Source: an uncultured Collinsella sp. (GTDB lineage Bacteria > Actinomycetota > Coriobacteriia > Coriobacteriales > Coriobacteriaceae). Taken from it: DNA of 40,540 nt. The notes under the pieces are model-generated. The model ran no database searches. It was not told where the DNA came from and saw only the letters and a program-made list of their open reading frames with translations. Shown here one piece after another: positions 23,509 through 32,039 of the stretch. The stretch is from positions 1 to 40,540 of the forward strand of contig CAUEPS010000016.1 of the NCBI GenBank assembly GCA_959019775.1, read 5' to 3'. A program made the position numbers and the translations under genes. Each line of letters begins with the position of its first letter. Positions within the stretch are counted from its first letter, which is position 1.

Positions 23509-24345
23509 ATGGAGTATCCACAGCTTGCCGTTATGAATATCAGCCATCGTTATTTTGACCTTAAGGAGTTCTTTTCGTCGGCCGCGGCTTCGGGTTATAC
23601 GTGCTGTGAGCTTTGGACCGGGGCGATGCATTTGTATGTGGATTGCCATGGCTATGATTCGCTCGAGCAGGTGAGGGAGCTTTCGCAGCGGTATGGAGTC
23701 CGGATTGTCGGAATTTGCCCCGAGCAGAACAATCCCAAGCCGTGGAATATCGCGGCGCGCGGGGAGGAGTCGCGTGCCCGCACGCTCGCATACTTTAAGA
23801 ATGTCGTGGATATTGCGGCAGAGCTTGGCGCCGACCAGGTCATGGTTTCGAGCGGATGGGCATTTTTGAATGAGCCGATCGAGGATGCATGGGCGCGTAG
23901 TGCTTCGATGCTGCGGTCGATTGCCGAGTATGCGGGTCCGCGCGGCGTGCACCTAGTGCTCGAGGCCCTGCAGCCGGTTGAGTCGATGATCGTAAACTCG
24001 GCGGCCGATACGAAGCGCATGATTGACGCGGTTGGACATCCGGCGCTCAAGGCGTGCCTTGATATGGGTGCCATGGCGGTGGCGGGGGATACCATCGACG
24101 ATTATTTCGATCTACTTGGCGATGATGTTGCCCATGTGCACTTTGTCGATGTTGCGGCAGATGGCACCACGCATCTTGCCTGGGGCGACGGCGACCGCGA
24201 TATGCGTGCCGACCTGGATAGGCTGGTGGCGCGTGGATACAAGGGCGTAGTTTCTGCCGAGACCTATGACTGGCGCTATTTCGCCGATCCCGCCGCAGCC
24301 GATGCTCGGGTTATGGCGGAGTATCGACGCGCGATCGGCGCCTAG
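23509..24345 (+). CDS. FrlC-like sugar-phosphate isomerase/epimerase (TIM barrel)
   Basis: This 278-aa protein of the xylose-isomerase-like TIM-barrel family is a candidate fructoselysine 3-epimerase. E. coli FrlC interconverts psicoselysine and fructoselysine. Similar features: SGYTCCELWTGAMH, RIVGICPEQNNPKPWN, LVLEALQPVESMIVNSA, the metal-ligand stretch CLDMGAMAVAGDT, VAHVHFVDVAADGTTHLAWGDG, and YKGVVSAETYD (metal-binding Glu and His positions of the fold). ATG 23509 follows AAAGGTGG; a GTG at 23500 is less likely. Position after PTS unit 3 supports a role in Amadori-product use. The family is broad, so the substrate is inferred. Confidence 0.78.
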   Translation: MEYPQLAVMNISHRYFDLKEFFSSAAASGYTCCELWTGAMHLYVDCHGYDSLEQVRELSQRYGVRIVGICPEQNNPKPWNIAARGEESRARTLAYFKNVVDIAAELGADQVMVSSGWAFLNEPIEDAWARSASMLRSIAEYAGPRGVHLVLEALQPVESMIVNSAADTKRMIDAVGHPALKACLDMGAMAVAGDTIDDYFDLLGDDVAHVHFVDVAADGTTHLAWGDGDRDMRADLDRLVARGYKGVVSAETYDWRYFADPAAADARVMAEYRRAIGA

Positions 24346-24398
24346 GCGGGCGTCGAGCTGCCGTTCGGCAGACTTTAGCTTGGCGCTCTTTGGGAAAC

Positions 24399-24660
24399 GG
24401 GATGCGCTTTCCGGCTGAGGCTTCTGGCGGAAAGCGTGTCCCGGAATTGCGATTCGGAACGGGACGCAGTTTCCCGTTGGGATGGGTTTGGGAAAGCGTG
24501 TCCCATTCTGGAGACTCATTCCGGGATGCATTTTCCCGATGGGGCGGGTTTCGGGAAGTGTGTCCCGTTCTGAGCGTCTATTCTGGGACGCCGTTTCCGG
24601 TTAAGGCCTCAAGTGGAAAGTGCGTCCCAGTTTTTGGCTGGAAGGTGGGACGCGCTTTCC
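24399..24660. repeat. 62-bp tandem array of dyad-symmetric units (4.2 copies)
   Basis: Units start at 24399, 24461, 24523, 24585 and 24647, an exact 62-bp period. Each begins GGGAYGCNNTTTCC and about 30 bp later carries the complement (G)GGAARNGYGTCCC: right arms near 24429, 24490, 24553 and 24615. The arms are conserved and the sequence between them varies. The fifth unit has only the left arm. The array fills the gap between the FrlC-like gene and hisZG. It is not CRISPR-like: units are degenerate, without unique spacers of constant length between identical repeats, and no cas genes are present. Confidence 0.9.
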
Positions 24661-24737
24661 GTATGTTTCCAAATGAATACGCTGTGAGCCGAGGAGGACG
24701 ATTTTCCCCGCAAACACTCTAGTATGCTAAAGTACCC

Positions 24738-24767
24738 AGAAGACCGGCGGAGCTATGCCGGTCTTCT
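24738..24767 (+). other. Leader hairpin before hisZG
   Basis: AGAAGACCGGC pairs perfectly with GCCGGTCTTCT around an 8-nt loop. It is followed by GTTCTATA, too poor in T for a firm terminator call. It lies 36 bp before the hisZG start and may be an attenuator or stability element of the his mRNA. No his leader peptide or T-box is visible. Confidence 0.45.
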
Positions 24768-24803
24768 GTTCTATACGAAACACAGCATGAGGAGGCTCAC
24801 CAG

Positions 24804-26519
24804 ATGACGGCCACACCGTGGGGATTCCGGGACATATTGCCCGAGGAGGCTCAGGCGCGCGAGGAGATTGCATGTACGGTGAAGGGCTGCTTCAGGGAGC
24901 ATCATTACCTTCCGGTCGAGACACCGCTGCTCGAGGACAAGGGTTCGCTCGAGGAAGGCGGCCGCATCGCGGACACGCCGTTTAAACTCTTTGACGATGA
25001 TGGCCGCCTGCTGGTGGTCCGTCCCGACAACACATTGCCGATCGTGCGTCTGGTTTCGACCCGCATGCGCGCGGCCGACCTGCCACTGCGCCTGCGCTAC
25101 GAGGCGCCGGTGGTTCGTGAGTGCCAACGCAATGCCGGCGGTTCGCGTCAGTTTACGCAGTTGGGCTTTGAGCTCATCGGCGCGGGCGATACCGCGGGCG
25201 ACGTGGAGATTGTCTCGCTGGTAGCGGAGGCCGTGCGCAAACTCGCGCTGCCCGATGCGCGCATTATCGCAGGTAGCGTGCGTCCGTTTAAGGAGCTGCT
25301 CGCGGCGTGCGAAGACCGCGAACTGGCTGCCGAGGCGCTGCGTTGCGTGCACGCCAACGACTTTGTGGGCCTCGATGCCCGCGTGGCGGAAAGCGCTGAG
25401 CCCGAGGCCGTCAAGGCTGCCATTAGCGAGCTGCCGCGCCTGCATGGTGGCGCCGAGGTGCTCGACCGTGTCGATGCGCTGCTGGCGGCGGCCGGTATCG
25501 TTGCGCCGTTGACGCGCGAGCTGCGTGCCCTGGTTGAGGGCCTGGCTCCCGAGGATGCTCAGGTGCTGTCCTTCGACTTCTCCATCATGAATTCTTTCGA
25601 TTACTACACCGGTCTGGTCTTTAAGGCCTATGCCGGTGGTCTGCCCGATCCGGTCGGCTCGGGCGGTCGCTACGACTCCATCTTTACCGGCGCGTTTGGC
25701 GACGGCATCGAGGTGCCGGCGGCGGGTTTTGCCTTTTCGCTTGAGCGCCTGGAGGCCGCGCGCACCTCGGCCGAGGATGCCGCTTCCGATGGTGACCATG
25801 CCGTGGGCCGTGGCGCCGAGGGTCCGCTGCGCATTGCCGTGCCCAAGGGCTCGCTTAAGGCCGACACGCTCGACGTGCTCGAGGCCGCGGGCCTGGACGT
25901 CTCTGAGCTGCGCGACCCCGGCCGTCACCTGATCGTACGCGGTCACGACACGCGTGCCGGCGAGGGCACGGTCGGAGATATCGAGTTTGTCATCGTGCGT
26001 CCCAGCGACGCGCCCGCCTTTGTGGGCTGCGGCGGTGCCGATTGCGGCATCTGCGGTTGGGACTCGCTCATCGAGGCCGACCTCAACCTGCTGCAGCTGG
26101 TCGACCTGGGCTACGGCCTGTGCACGTTTATCGAGGCGGAGCCCGCGTGGCGCGCTGGCCAGGCCGAGCGCAACTATGCCCGTCGCGGGTCGCTTCGTGT
26201 GGCCACCAAGTATCCGCGCATCGCGAGCGCCTGGTATGCCGAGCGTGGCGTGAATGCCGATATCGTCTCGCTGCACGGCAATATCGAGCTGGGCCCCATC
26301 GTCGGTATGACCGACCGTATCGTGGACATTACCGCCACGGGCGCCACCCTGCGCGATAACGACCTGGTTATTACTGGTCGCATTATGGACTGCACGGCGC
26401 GCTTCTTTGTCAATCCGGGTGCCGCGCGCCTGGATCCGCGCGTACGCAATCTGGCAGATCGCTTGGCAGCTGCTGTTAAGGACAAGCATTTTGAGCCCGT
26501 CGCGGGCTCGGCACAATAG
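24804..26519 (+). CDS. hisG: HisZ-HisG fusion: ATP phosphoribosyltransferase with its regulatory domain
   Basis: This catalyses the first step of histidine synthesis, ATP plus PRPP to phosphoribosyl-ATP. Residues 1 to about 320 are a HisZ (histidyl-tRNA-synthetase-like) domain: PWGFRDILPEEA, RPDNTLPIVRLVSTRM, and FDYYTGLVFKAYAGG with GGRYDSI. After a low-complexity linker (about 321-341), LRIAVPKGSL at 342 begins a short-form HisG catalytic domain ending with the PRPP loop DITATGATLRDNDL (508-521). In bacteria with short HisG the two are normally separate subunits, HisZ giving allosteric control by histidine. Here one 571-aa chain carries both. GAGGAGG lies 12 nt before the ATG. No stop or frameshift separates the domains. 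It heads the his operon. Confidence 0.92.
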   Translation: MTATPWGFRDILPEEAQAREEIACTVKGCFREHHYLPVETPLLEDKGSLEEGGRIADTPFKLFDDDGRLLVVRPDNTLPIVRLVSTRMRAADLPLRLRYEAPVVRECQRNAGGSRQFTQLGFELIGAGDTAGDVEIVSLVAEAVRKLALPDARIIAGSVRPFKELLAACEDRELAAEALRCVHANDFVGLDARVAESAEPEAVKAAISELPRLHGGAEVLDRVDALLAAAGIVAPLTRELRALVEGLAPEDAQVLSFDFSIMNSFDYYTGLVFKAYAGGLPDPVGSGGRYDSIFTGAFGDGIEVPAAGFAFSLERLEAARTSAEDAASDGDHAVGRGAEGPLRIAVPKGSLKADTLDVLEAAGLDVSELRDPGRHLIVRGHDTRAGEGTVGDIEFVIVRPSDAPAFVGCGGADCGICGWDSLIEADLNLLQLVDLGYGLCTFIEAEPAWRAGQAERNYARRGSLRVATKYPRIASAWYAERGVNADIVSLHGNIELGPIVGMTDRIVDITATGATLRDNDLVITGRIMDCTARFFVNPGAARLDPRVRNLADRLAAAVKDKHFEPVAGSAQ

Positions 26520-26624
26520 CGCGAGCACGCACGGGCGCCCCAACGTACGGGCTGCGGGCCGACTGGCGCCGCCGCCCGGCCTTTCGTTTTTCGAACACAA
26601 CCTCGACCGATAGGGGATACCGAT

Positions 26625-28061
26625 ATGAAGACCATCAAGCTTGCTCCCGGTGAACGCCTCGTTACCAACCAGCTCAACCGTAAGGGCGTGCTGCCGCAAA
26701 ACATCGTCGACGCCGCCCGCGATATCGTGGCCAACGTGCGCGCCAACGGCGATGCCGCGGTGCGCGATTATTGCCAGCGTTTTGATGGCGTTGAGCTGCA
26801 GAGCTTCCGCTTGCCGCAGGAGCAGATCGATGCCGCGCTCGAAGGTCTCGATCCGGCCTTTGTCGCCGCGTTGGAGAAAGCTTCACGCCAGATCCGCGAG
26901 TTCCACCAGCGCGAGGTCGAGCAGAGCTGGTTTACCACGCGTGCGGACGGCACGATGCTCGGCGTTAAGGTGACCCCGCTTGCCGCTGCCGGCATCTACG
27001 TGCCGGGCGGTCGTGCGCAGTATCCCTCCACGGTGCTTATGAACGCCATTCCCGCTAAGGTGGCCGGCGTCAAGCGCGTGGTCATGGTGACGCCGCCGCA
27101 AAAGGACGGCCTGATCAGCCCGTATACGCTCGCGGCCGCCAAGCTCGGCGGCGTGGACGAAATCTATATGGTGGGCGGCGCTCAGGCCGTGGCCGCGCTG
27201 GCATACGGTACTGAGACCATTCCACGCGTCGACAAAATCACCGGTCCGGGCAACGCCTTTGTCGCCGCCGCCAAGCAGATTGTCTCGGGCGACGTGGGTA
27301 TCGACATGGTCGCCGGCCCCTCCGAGGTCTGCGTGCTGGCCGATGCCACGGCCAAGCCTATGGTGGTCGCGGCCGACCTGATGGCCCAGGCCGAGCACGA
27401 TCCGCTGGCAGCCTGCTATCTGGTGACCTGCGACGAGCAGTTTGCGCGCGAGGTCGAGGCGGGTGTCGAAATTCTGGTAGCGCAGTCCCCGCGTGCCGAG
27501 ATTACGCGTGCCTCGCTCGATAACGAGGGCACCATCGTGGTGGCCGCCGACATGGCCGCTGCCGTCGAGGCCGTGAACACCGTGGCGCCCGAGCACCTGG
27601 AGCTGCGCTGCAAGGATGCGATGGGCCTGCTTGGCGGTATCCGCAACGCCGGTGCCATCTTTGTGGGCGCTTGGAGCTCCGAGCCGCTCGGCGATTATGT
27701 TGCCGGCCCCAACCACACGCTGCCGACCGGCGGCACGGCCATGTTCTCCAATCCGCTTTCGGTCGAAGAGTTCGTTAAGCGCTCGAGCGTCATTTGCTAT
27801 ACGCCCGAGGGCCTGCTCTCCGACGCTCCCGCCACGCAGCGTCTAGCCGAGGCCGAGGGCCTGTGGGCGCACGCGCTTTCGGCCGCACTGCGCCGCCGCG
27901 TGCTGGAGCAGGGCGAGGATGCCGTGAGCGCCGAGTCGCTGGCCGCGGCCGACCTGACCAAGGTCGCCTGGCCGGGCGACGCCGTGGCGACGGTTGCCGA
28001 GGGTGTGGACCTGGCGGCCGCAAGCGCGGATGGAGCTGGCCCGACTGGCGAGGAGGCCTAA
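26625..28061 (+). CDS. hisD: Histidinol dehydrogenase HisD
   Basis: A zinc enzyme that oxidises L-histidinol to L-histidine with two NAD, the last step of the pathway. Motifs: GIYVPGGRAQYPSTVLM, KITGPGNAFVAAAKQIV, DMVAGPSEVCVLAD, AEHDPLAACYLVT (zinc and catalytic His), and GPNHTLPTGGTAMF. At 478 aa it is longer than the usual 430-440 because of a C-terminal, alanine-rich extension (from about AVSAESLAA). AGGGGAT lies before the ATG. The 105-bp gap to hisZG contains a GC-rich stem followed by TTTCGTTTTT (about 26557-26590), which may act as a weak attenuator. Confidence 0.96.
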   Translation: MKTIKLAPGERLVTNQLNRKGVLPQNIVDAARDIVANVRANGDAAVRDYCQRFDGVELQSFRLPQEQIDAALEGLDPAFVAALEKASRQIREFHQREVEQSWFTTRADGTMLGVKVTPLAAAGIYVPGGRAQYPSTVLMNAIPAKVAGVKRVVMVTPPQKDGLISPYTLAAAKLGGVDEIYMVGGAQAVAALAYGTETIPRVDKITGPGNAFVAAAKQIVSGDVGIDMVAGPSEVCVLADATAKPMVVAADLMAQAEHDPLAACYLVTCDEQFAREVEAGVEILVAQSPRAEITRASLDNEGTIVVAADMAAAVEAVNTVAPEHLELRCKDAMGLLGGIRNAGAIFVGAWSSEPLGDYVAGPNHTLPTGGTAMFSNPLSVEEFVKRSSVICYTPEGLLSDAPATQRLAEAEGLWAHALSAALRRRVLEQGEDAVSAESLAAADLTKVAWPGDAVATVAEGVDLAAASADGAGPTGEEA

Positions 28062-28062
28062 T

Positions 28063-29178
28063 ATGGCTGAACTCACGCCCCGCATGAAGGAGCTCGTCCA
28101 GCCCTACTTGGCCGGCATTGAGCCCTACGATCCCAACTTTACGCCCACGCGCATCAACCTTTCGGCCAACGAGAACACCTATCCCGTGCCGGCCGGCGTG
28201 CGCGAGGCAATCGATGCGGCCCTGGCTGCCACACCGCTCAACCGCTACCCCGATCCCATGTCCAACGACCTGCGCGACGAGCTGGCTGCTTGGCATGGCG
28301 TGGCTCGCGAGAATATCTGCGTGGGCAACGGCGGCGACGAGCTGCTCTATAACTACCTGCTGGCGTTTGGCGGCGTGGGGCGGACCCTGCTCAACTGCCC
28401 GCCGTGTTTTAGCGAGTATGCCTTCTTTGCGTCTCTGTGCCAGACCGAGGTGCGCGACGTGTGGCGCGATCCCGCGACCTTTGAGCTCGACCAGGCAGCC
28501 GTGCTTGCGGCGGCGCCCGAGTGCAGCCTTGCCATCGTGACCTCGCCCAACAATCCCACGGGCGACGTGGCTCCGCTCGACTTTGTCGCGGCCCTGTGCG
28601 ATGCCTGCCCCGGCATGGTGATGGTCGACGAGGCCTACGTGGAGTTTGCGGACGATTCGTTTGGGGCGGCAACCACGGCGAAGGGGCTTATCGCCGAGCA
28701 TTCCAACCTGGTGATTCTGCATACGCTGTCTAAGGCGTTTGGCGCCGCCGGTACGCGTCTGGGTTACGTGGTTGCGGCTCCCGAGGTCATCGACGTGTTC
28801 GCGGCGATTCGTCAGATCTATTCGGTCAACGTGCTGAGCCAAGCCACGGCGCTTGCCTGTGTGTGTGCCCGCGATGCGTACGCGCCCGTGGTGGCACAGG
28901 TCGCATCCGAGCGCGAGCGCGAGCTGGACGCCCTGCGTGCGATGGCTGCCGAGGGCATGCCCGTGGAGGCATGGCCGAGCGCGACGAACTTTGTGCTCGT
29001 GCGCACGCCGCATGCCACGCGCGTGCGCGAGCGTCTGCGCGATGAGTATTCGATTTTGGTGCGCGACTTTAGCTATGCGCCGGGGCTTGCGGACTGTCTG
29101 CGCATTACCGTGGGTACCCCGCAGGAAAACGATGAGGTGCTGGCTGCGTTTGCCGCGCTGGTGAAGGAGGAGATGTAG
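28063..29178 (+). CDS. hisC: Histidinol-phosphate aminotransferase HisC
   Basis: PLP enzyme that converts imidazole-acetol phosphate and glutamate to histidinol phosphate. Class I/II aminotransferase motifs: INLSANENTYPVP, GNGGDELLYNY, SPNNPTGDV, DEAYVEFA, and TLSKAFGAAGTRLGY with the PLP lysine at residue 224. Length is 371 aa. ATG 28063 lies 1 bp after the hisD stop, with GAGGAGG inside the end of hisD, so translation is coupled. Confidence 0.96.
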   Translation: MAELTPRMKELVQPYLAGIEPYDPNFTPTRINLSANENTYPVPAGVREAIDAALAATPLNRYPDPMSNDLRDELAAWHGVARENICVGNGGDELLYNYLLAFGGVGRTLLNCPPCFSEYAFFASLCQTEVRDVWRDPATFELDQAAVLAAAPECSLAIVTSPNNPTGDVAPLDFVAALCDACPGMVMVDEAYVEFADDSFGAATTAKGLIAEHSNLVILHTLSKAFGAAGTRLGYVVAAPEVIDVFAAIRQIYSVNVLSQATALACVCARDAYAPVVAQVASERERELDALRAMAAEGMPVEAWPSATNFVLVRTPHATRVRERLRDEYSILVRDFSYAPGLADCLRITVGTPQENDEVLAAFAALVKEEM

Positions 29179-29766
29179 ATGGGCCGTTGTGCCGAGGTGA
29201 CCCGCAAGACAGGGGAGACCGATATTGTCGTCAAGCTCGACCTGGACGGGAGCGGCGTGTGCGATATCTCGACCGGCGTGCCCTTTTTCGACCACATGCT
29301 CAACGCCTTTGGCCGCCATGGCCTGTTCGATTTGACGGTACATGCGGTAGGCGACGTTGAGGTCGACGCGCACCACACTGTTGAGGATACGGGCATCGTG
29401 CTGGGCGAGGCGTTTTGCCAAGCGCTGGGCGACAAGGCAGGCATTACGCGCTTTGTCGACGCGGCGATTGCCATGGACGAGACGCTCGTGATGGCCGCCG
29501 TGGATATCTCGGGCCGCGGGCAGGCCTATTGCGAGCTGCCCGTGCCGACCGAGCGCGTGGGCAGCTTTGATACCGAGCTGGCCGTCGAGTTTTTCTATGC
29601 CTTTGCGCGCGATGCCAAGCTCACGCTGCACGTGCGCGAGCTGGCGGGCGGTAACTCGCATCACATCATCGAGGCCGCCTTTAAGGCCGTGGGCCGCACG
29701 ATGCGCCACGCCTGCGAGCTCGATCCCCGCGTGCAGGGCATCCCCAGTACCAAGGGCTCGCTGTAA
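29179..29766 (+). CDS. hisB: Imidazoleglycerol-phosphate dehydratase HisB
   Basis: Removes water from imidazoleglycerol phosphate. Monofunctional dehydratase, 195 aa, with paired metal-binding motifs VPFFDHMLNAFGRHG, DVEVDAHHTVEDTGI, and ELAGGNSHHIIEAAFKAVGRTMR. No N-terminal phosphatase domain is present, so histidinol phosphatase must be encoded elsewhere (see 32736). The ATG follows the hisC stop with no gap; AAGGAGGAG lies upstream. Confidence 0.97.
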   Translation: MGRCAEVTRKTGETDIVVKLDLDGSGVCDISTGVPFFDHMLNAFGRHGLFDLTVHAVGDVEVDAHHTVEDTGIVLGEAFCQALGDKAGITRFVDAAIAMDETLVMAAVDISGRGQAYCELPVPTERVGSFDTELAVEFFYAFARDAKLTLHVRELAGGNSHHIIEAAFKAVGRTMRHACELDPRVQGIPSTKGSL

Positions 29767-29811
29767 CCTGCCAAAAAGGGACAGGTTTTGAATGAGATAA
29801 GGGAGGGTCGC

Positions 29812-30510
29812 GTGGGCGAACCGAAGATCGTGGTGGTCGACTACCACAAGGGCAACTTGTCGAGCGTTGTGCGCGGGCTTGCGCGCGCCGGTGCCGCCGC
29901 CTGCACGTCGGACGATCCGGAGCAGATCCGCAACGCCGACGGCCTGGTCATCCCGGGCGTGGGTGCGTTCTACGACGCGATTGCCTTTATGCGCGAGAGC
30001 GGCGAGGAGGCGGCCGTGCTCGATGCCGTCGCCGCCGGAACTCCGCTGCTCGGCATCTGTCTGGGCCTTCAGCTGTTTTTTGAGCGCGGCAACGAGGGGG
30101 TGCTGGCGGACGAGGGCGTGGTCGCCGACGGCAACACCCCCGAGCGGGCCGGTGGCCCCTGGGTCGATGGCCTGGGTATCATGCGCGGTTCGTGTACGCG
30201 CCTGGAGTCGAGCCGCCTGAAGGTGCCGCACGTGGGGTGGGACCAGGCGCACATGACGCCCGCCGGTGCGGCCGATCCACTGCTTGCCGGTTTTGCCGAG
30301 GGCGCCAATATGTACTTCACCCACAGCTATGCAGTGGCCGACGACGCCGATGCCGCCGATGTTCTGGCGCGCACGCACTATACGCGGAGCTTCCCGTGCA
30401 TCGTGCGCCACGGCAACGTGTGGGGCTGCCAGTTCCATCCCGAGAAATCCTCTGCGCTGGGTCAGCGCATTCTTAAGAACTTCGTGAGCATCGTCGAGGA
30501 GGCCGGCTGA
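29812..30510 (+). CDS. hisH: Imidazole glycerol phosphate synthase, glutaminase subunit HisH
   Basis: Class I glutamine amidotransferase that feeds ammonia to HisF. The triad is visible: Cys83 in LLGICLGLQ, His209 and Glu211 in QFHPEKS. VVDYHKGNLSSV and IPGVGAFYDA are family features. I chose GTG 29812, 5 nt after GGGAGG; an upstream TTG (29788) would add eight unlikely residues. The product is 232 aa. The stop codon overlaps the hisA start by one base (TGATG). Confidence 0.95.
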   Translation: MGEPKIVVVDYHKGNLSSVVRGLARAGAAACTSDDPEQIRNADGLVIPGVGAFYDAIAFMRESGEEAAVLDAVAAGTPLLGICLGLQLFFERGNEGVLADEGVVADGNTPERAGGPWVDGLGIMRGSCTRLESSRLKVPHVGWDQAHMTPAGAADPLLAGFAEGANMYFTHSYAVADDADAADVLARTHYTRSFPCIVRHGNVWGCQFHPEKSSALGQRILKNFVSIVEEAG

Positions 30511-31253
30511 TGATTCTGTTTCCCGCAATCGATTTGATCGGCGGCAAGGTCGTGCGCCTGGAGCGCGGCGACCGGAACCGCTGCAAGGTATATTCCGACG
30601 ACCCCGTGGCCATTGCCCGCTCCTTTGCCGAGCAGGGCGCGAACTGGGTGCACGTCGTCGACCTGTCCGCTGCCTTTGGCGAGGACGAAGACGCGTGCGC
30701 TGCCAACTCGGTAGCGATCGAGGCCATCTGCGGCGTCGACGGTCTGTCCGTGGACGTGGGCGGCGGCGTCCGCTCGCTTGCACGCATCGACGAGCTGGCC
30801 GGCTACGGCGCGCGTCGCATCGCACTGGGCACCGTGCTGGTGACCGAGCCGGGTTTTGCCGAGGTGGCGGCCCAAGGCTTTGGCGAGCTGTTGGTGGCAG
30901 ATATCGCCGCGCGCGACGGCCAGGTCAAGGTGAACGGCTGGCGTGACGGCGCGGGCGTGGCACTCGACGACGCCGTGGCGCAGCTTTCCGAGCTGGGCTT
31001 TAAACATCTGGTCTATACCGATATTGCGCGCGATGGCATGCAGACGGGCATCGATGTGGCGGCGTATCGCCATGTGGCCGAGGTAGCGGGCTTTCCCGTC
31101 GTGGCTTCGGGCGGTATCTCGACGCTCGACGATATCCGCGCGCTTGCCGCGGTGGGTGAGGGCGCGATTGAAGGTGCCATTACCGGCCGTGCGCTCTACG
31201 AGGGCAACTTTACGCTGGCCCAGGCGCTGGCCGCCGCCCGAGGGGAGGAGTAG
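30510..31253 (+). CDS. hisA: HisA: ProFAR isomerase
   Basis: (Beta/alpha)8-barrel enzyme that isomerises ProFAR to PRFAR. Asp8 (FPAIDLIGGKVVRL) and the second catalytic aspartate in YTDIARDGMQTG (about residue 171) are present, as is the phosphate loop ASGGIST. In many actinobacteria this enzyme (PriA) also serves tryptophan synthesis. I cannot tell from sequence whether this one does, and no trpF is in the window. The start overlaps hisH by one base. Confidence 0.95.
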   Translation: MILFPAIDLIGGKVVRLERGDRNRCKVYSDDPVAIARSFAEQGANWVHVVDLSAAFGEDEDACAANSVAIEAICGVDGLSVDVGGGVRSLARIDELAGYGARRIALGTVLVTEPGFAEVAAQGFGELLVADIAARDGQVKVNGWRDGAGVALDDAVAQLSELGFKHLVYTDIARDGMQTGIDVAAYRHVAEVAGFPVVASGGISTLDDIRALAAVGEGAIEGAITGRALYEGNFTLAQALAAARGEE

Positions 31254-31256
31254 CTC

Positions 31257-32039
31257 ATGCTTACCAAACGCGTGATTCCCTGTCTGGATGTTAAGGACGG
31301 CCGCGTGGTCAAGGGCGTCAACTTTGTGAGCTTGCGCGATGCGGGCGATCCGGTGGAGCTGGCGCGTGCCTACGACTGCGAGGGTGCGGACGAGGTCGTA
31401 TTTTTGGACATTACCGCGACGAGCGACAACCGTGCGACGACTATCGAGATGGCGGCGCATGCTGCCGAGGAGCTGGCCATTCCCTATACCGTGGGCGGCG
31501 GCTTTCGCGACCTGGCGGGCATGCGCACCATGGTTGCCGCCGGTGCCGACAAGGTGTCGCTCAACTCTGCCGCCGTGCGTGACCCGTCGCTGATCAGCCA
31601 GGCTGCCGCGGCGTTTGGCAGCCAGGCCGTGGTTGTGGCGATTGATGCCAAGCGCGTGGGGCTGCCCGGGGAGCCGGGCGCCGATAAGTGGGAGGTCTTT
31701 ACGGCGGGCGGCCGCAACGCCACGGGTATGGATGCAGTGGCGTGGGCCGAGGAAGCAGCTCGTCGCGGCGCCGGTGAGATCTTGCTCACCAGTATGGATC
31801 GCGACGGTACCAAGGCTGGCTTCGACCTGGCACTCACCCGTGCCGTGGCGCGCGCGGTGCCGATTCCCGTCATCGCGAGCGGCGGCGTGGGCACACTCGA
31901 GCATTTTGCCGAGGGCGTGATCGAGGGCGAAGCCGACGCCGTGCTGGCGGCCAGCGTCTTTCACTTTGGAACCTTCAGCATTCGCGAAGTGAAGGAATAT
32001 ATGGCCAGCCAGGGCATTCCCGTGAGATTGGATTTTTAA
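31257..32039 (+). CDS. hisF: Imidazole glycerol phosphate synthase, cyclase subunit HisF
   Basis: Barrel partner of HisH that makes imidazoleglycerol phosphate and AICAR. Motifs: LTKRVIPCLDVKDGRVVKG with catalytic Asp11, VGGGFRDL, SLNSAAVRDPSLI, LLTSMDRDGTKAGFDLAL with the second aspartate, and IASGGVGTLEHF. At 260 aa it has the usual length. GAGGGGAGGAG lies in the end of hisA, 3 bp separate the genes. Confidence 0.97.
   Translation: MLTKRVIPCLDVKDGRVVKGVNFVSLRDAGDPVELARAYDCEGADEVVFLDITATSDNRATTIEMAAHAAEELAIPYTVGGGFRDLAGMRTMVAAGADKVSLNSAAVRDPSLISQAAAAFGSQAVVVAIDAKRVGLPGEPGADKWEVFTAGGRNATGMDAVAWAEEAARRGAGEILLTSMDRDGTKAGFDLALTRAVARAVPIPVIASGGVGTLEHFAEGVIEGEADAVLAASVFHFGTFSIREVKEYMASQGIPVRLDF

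Noticed and set aside
24399..24660. CRISPR array
   Set aside because: Units are degenerate and dyad-symmetric with a 62-bp period. There are no identical repeats with unique spacers and no cas genes in the window.
26557..26590. Terminator between hisZG and hisD
   Set aside because: The stem is only 5 bp in its best form, although TTTCGTTTTT follows. The his genes are otherwise continuous, so I mention it only as a possible weak attenuator.
24771..26699. 642-codon minus-strand frame opposite hisZG
   Set aside because: Antisense shadow of a clear fusion gene, with no ribosome site or recognisable motif.
27790..30825. 1011-codon open frame on the minus strand opposite hisD-hisC-hisB-hisH-hisA
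   Set aside because: It mirrors well-supported his genes. High-GC codon bias leaves the antisense frame open, and the translation is Arg/His/Ala-rich with no domain.
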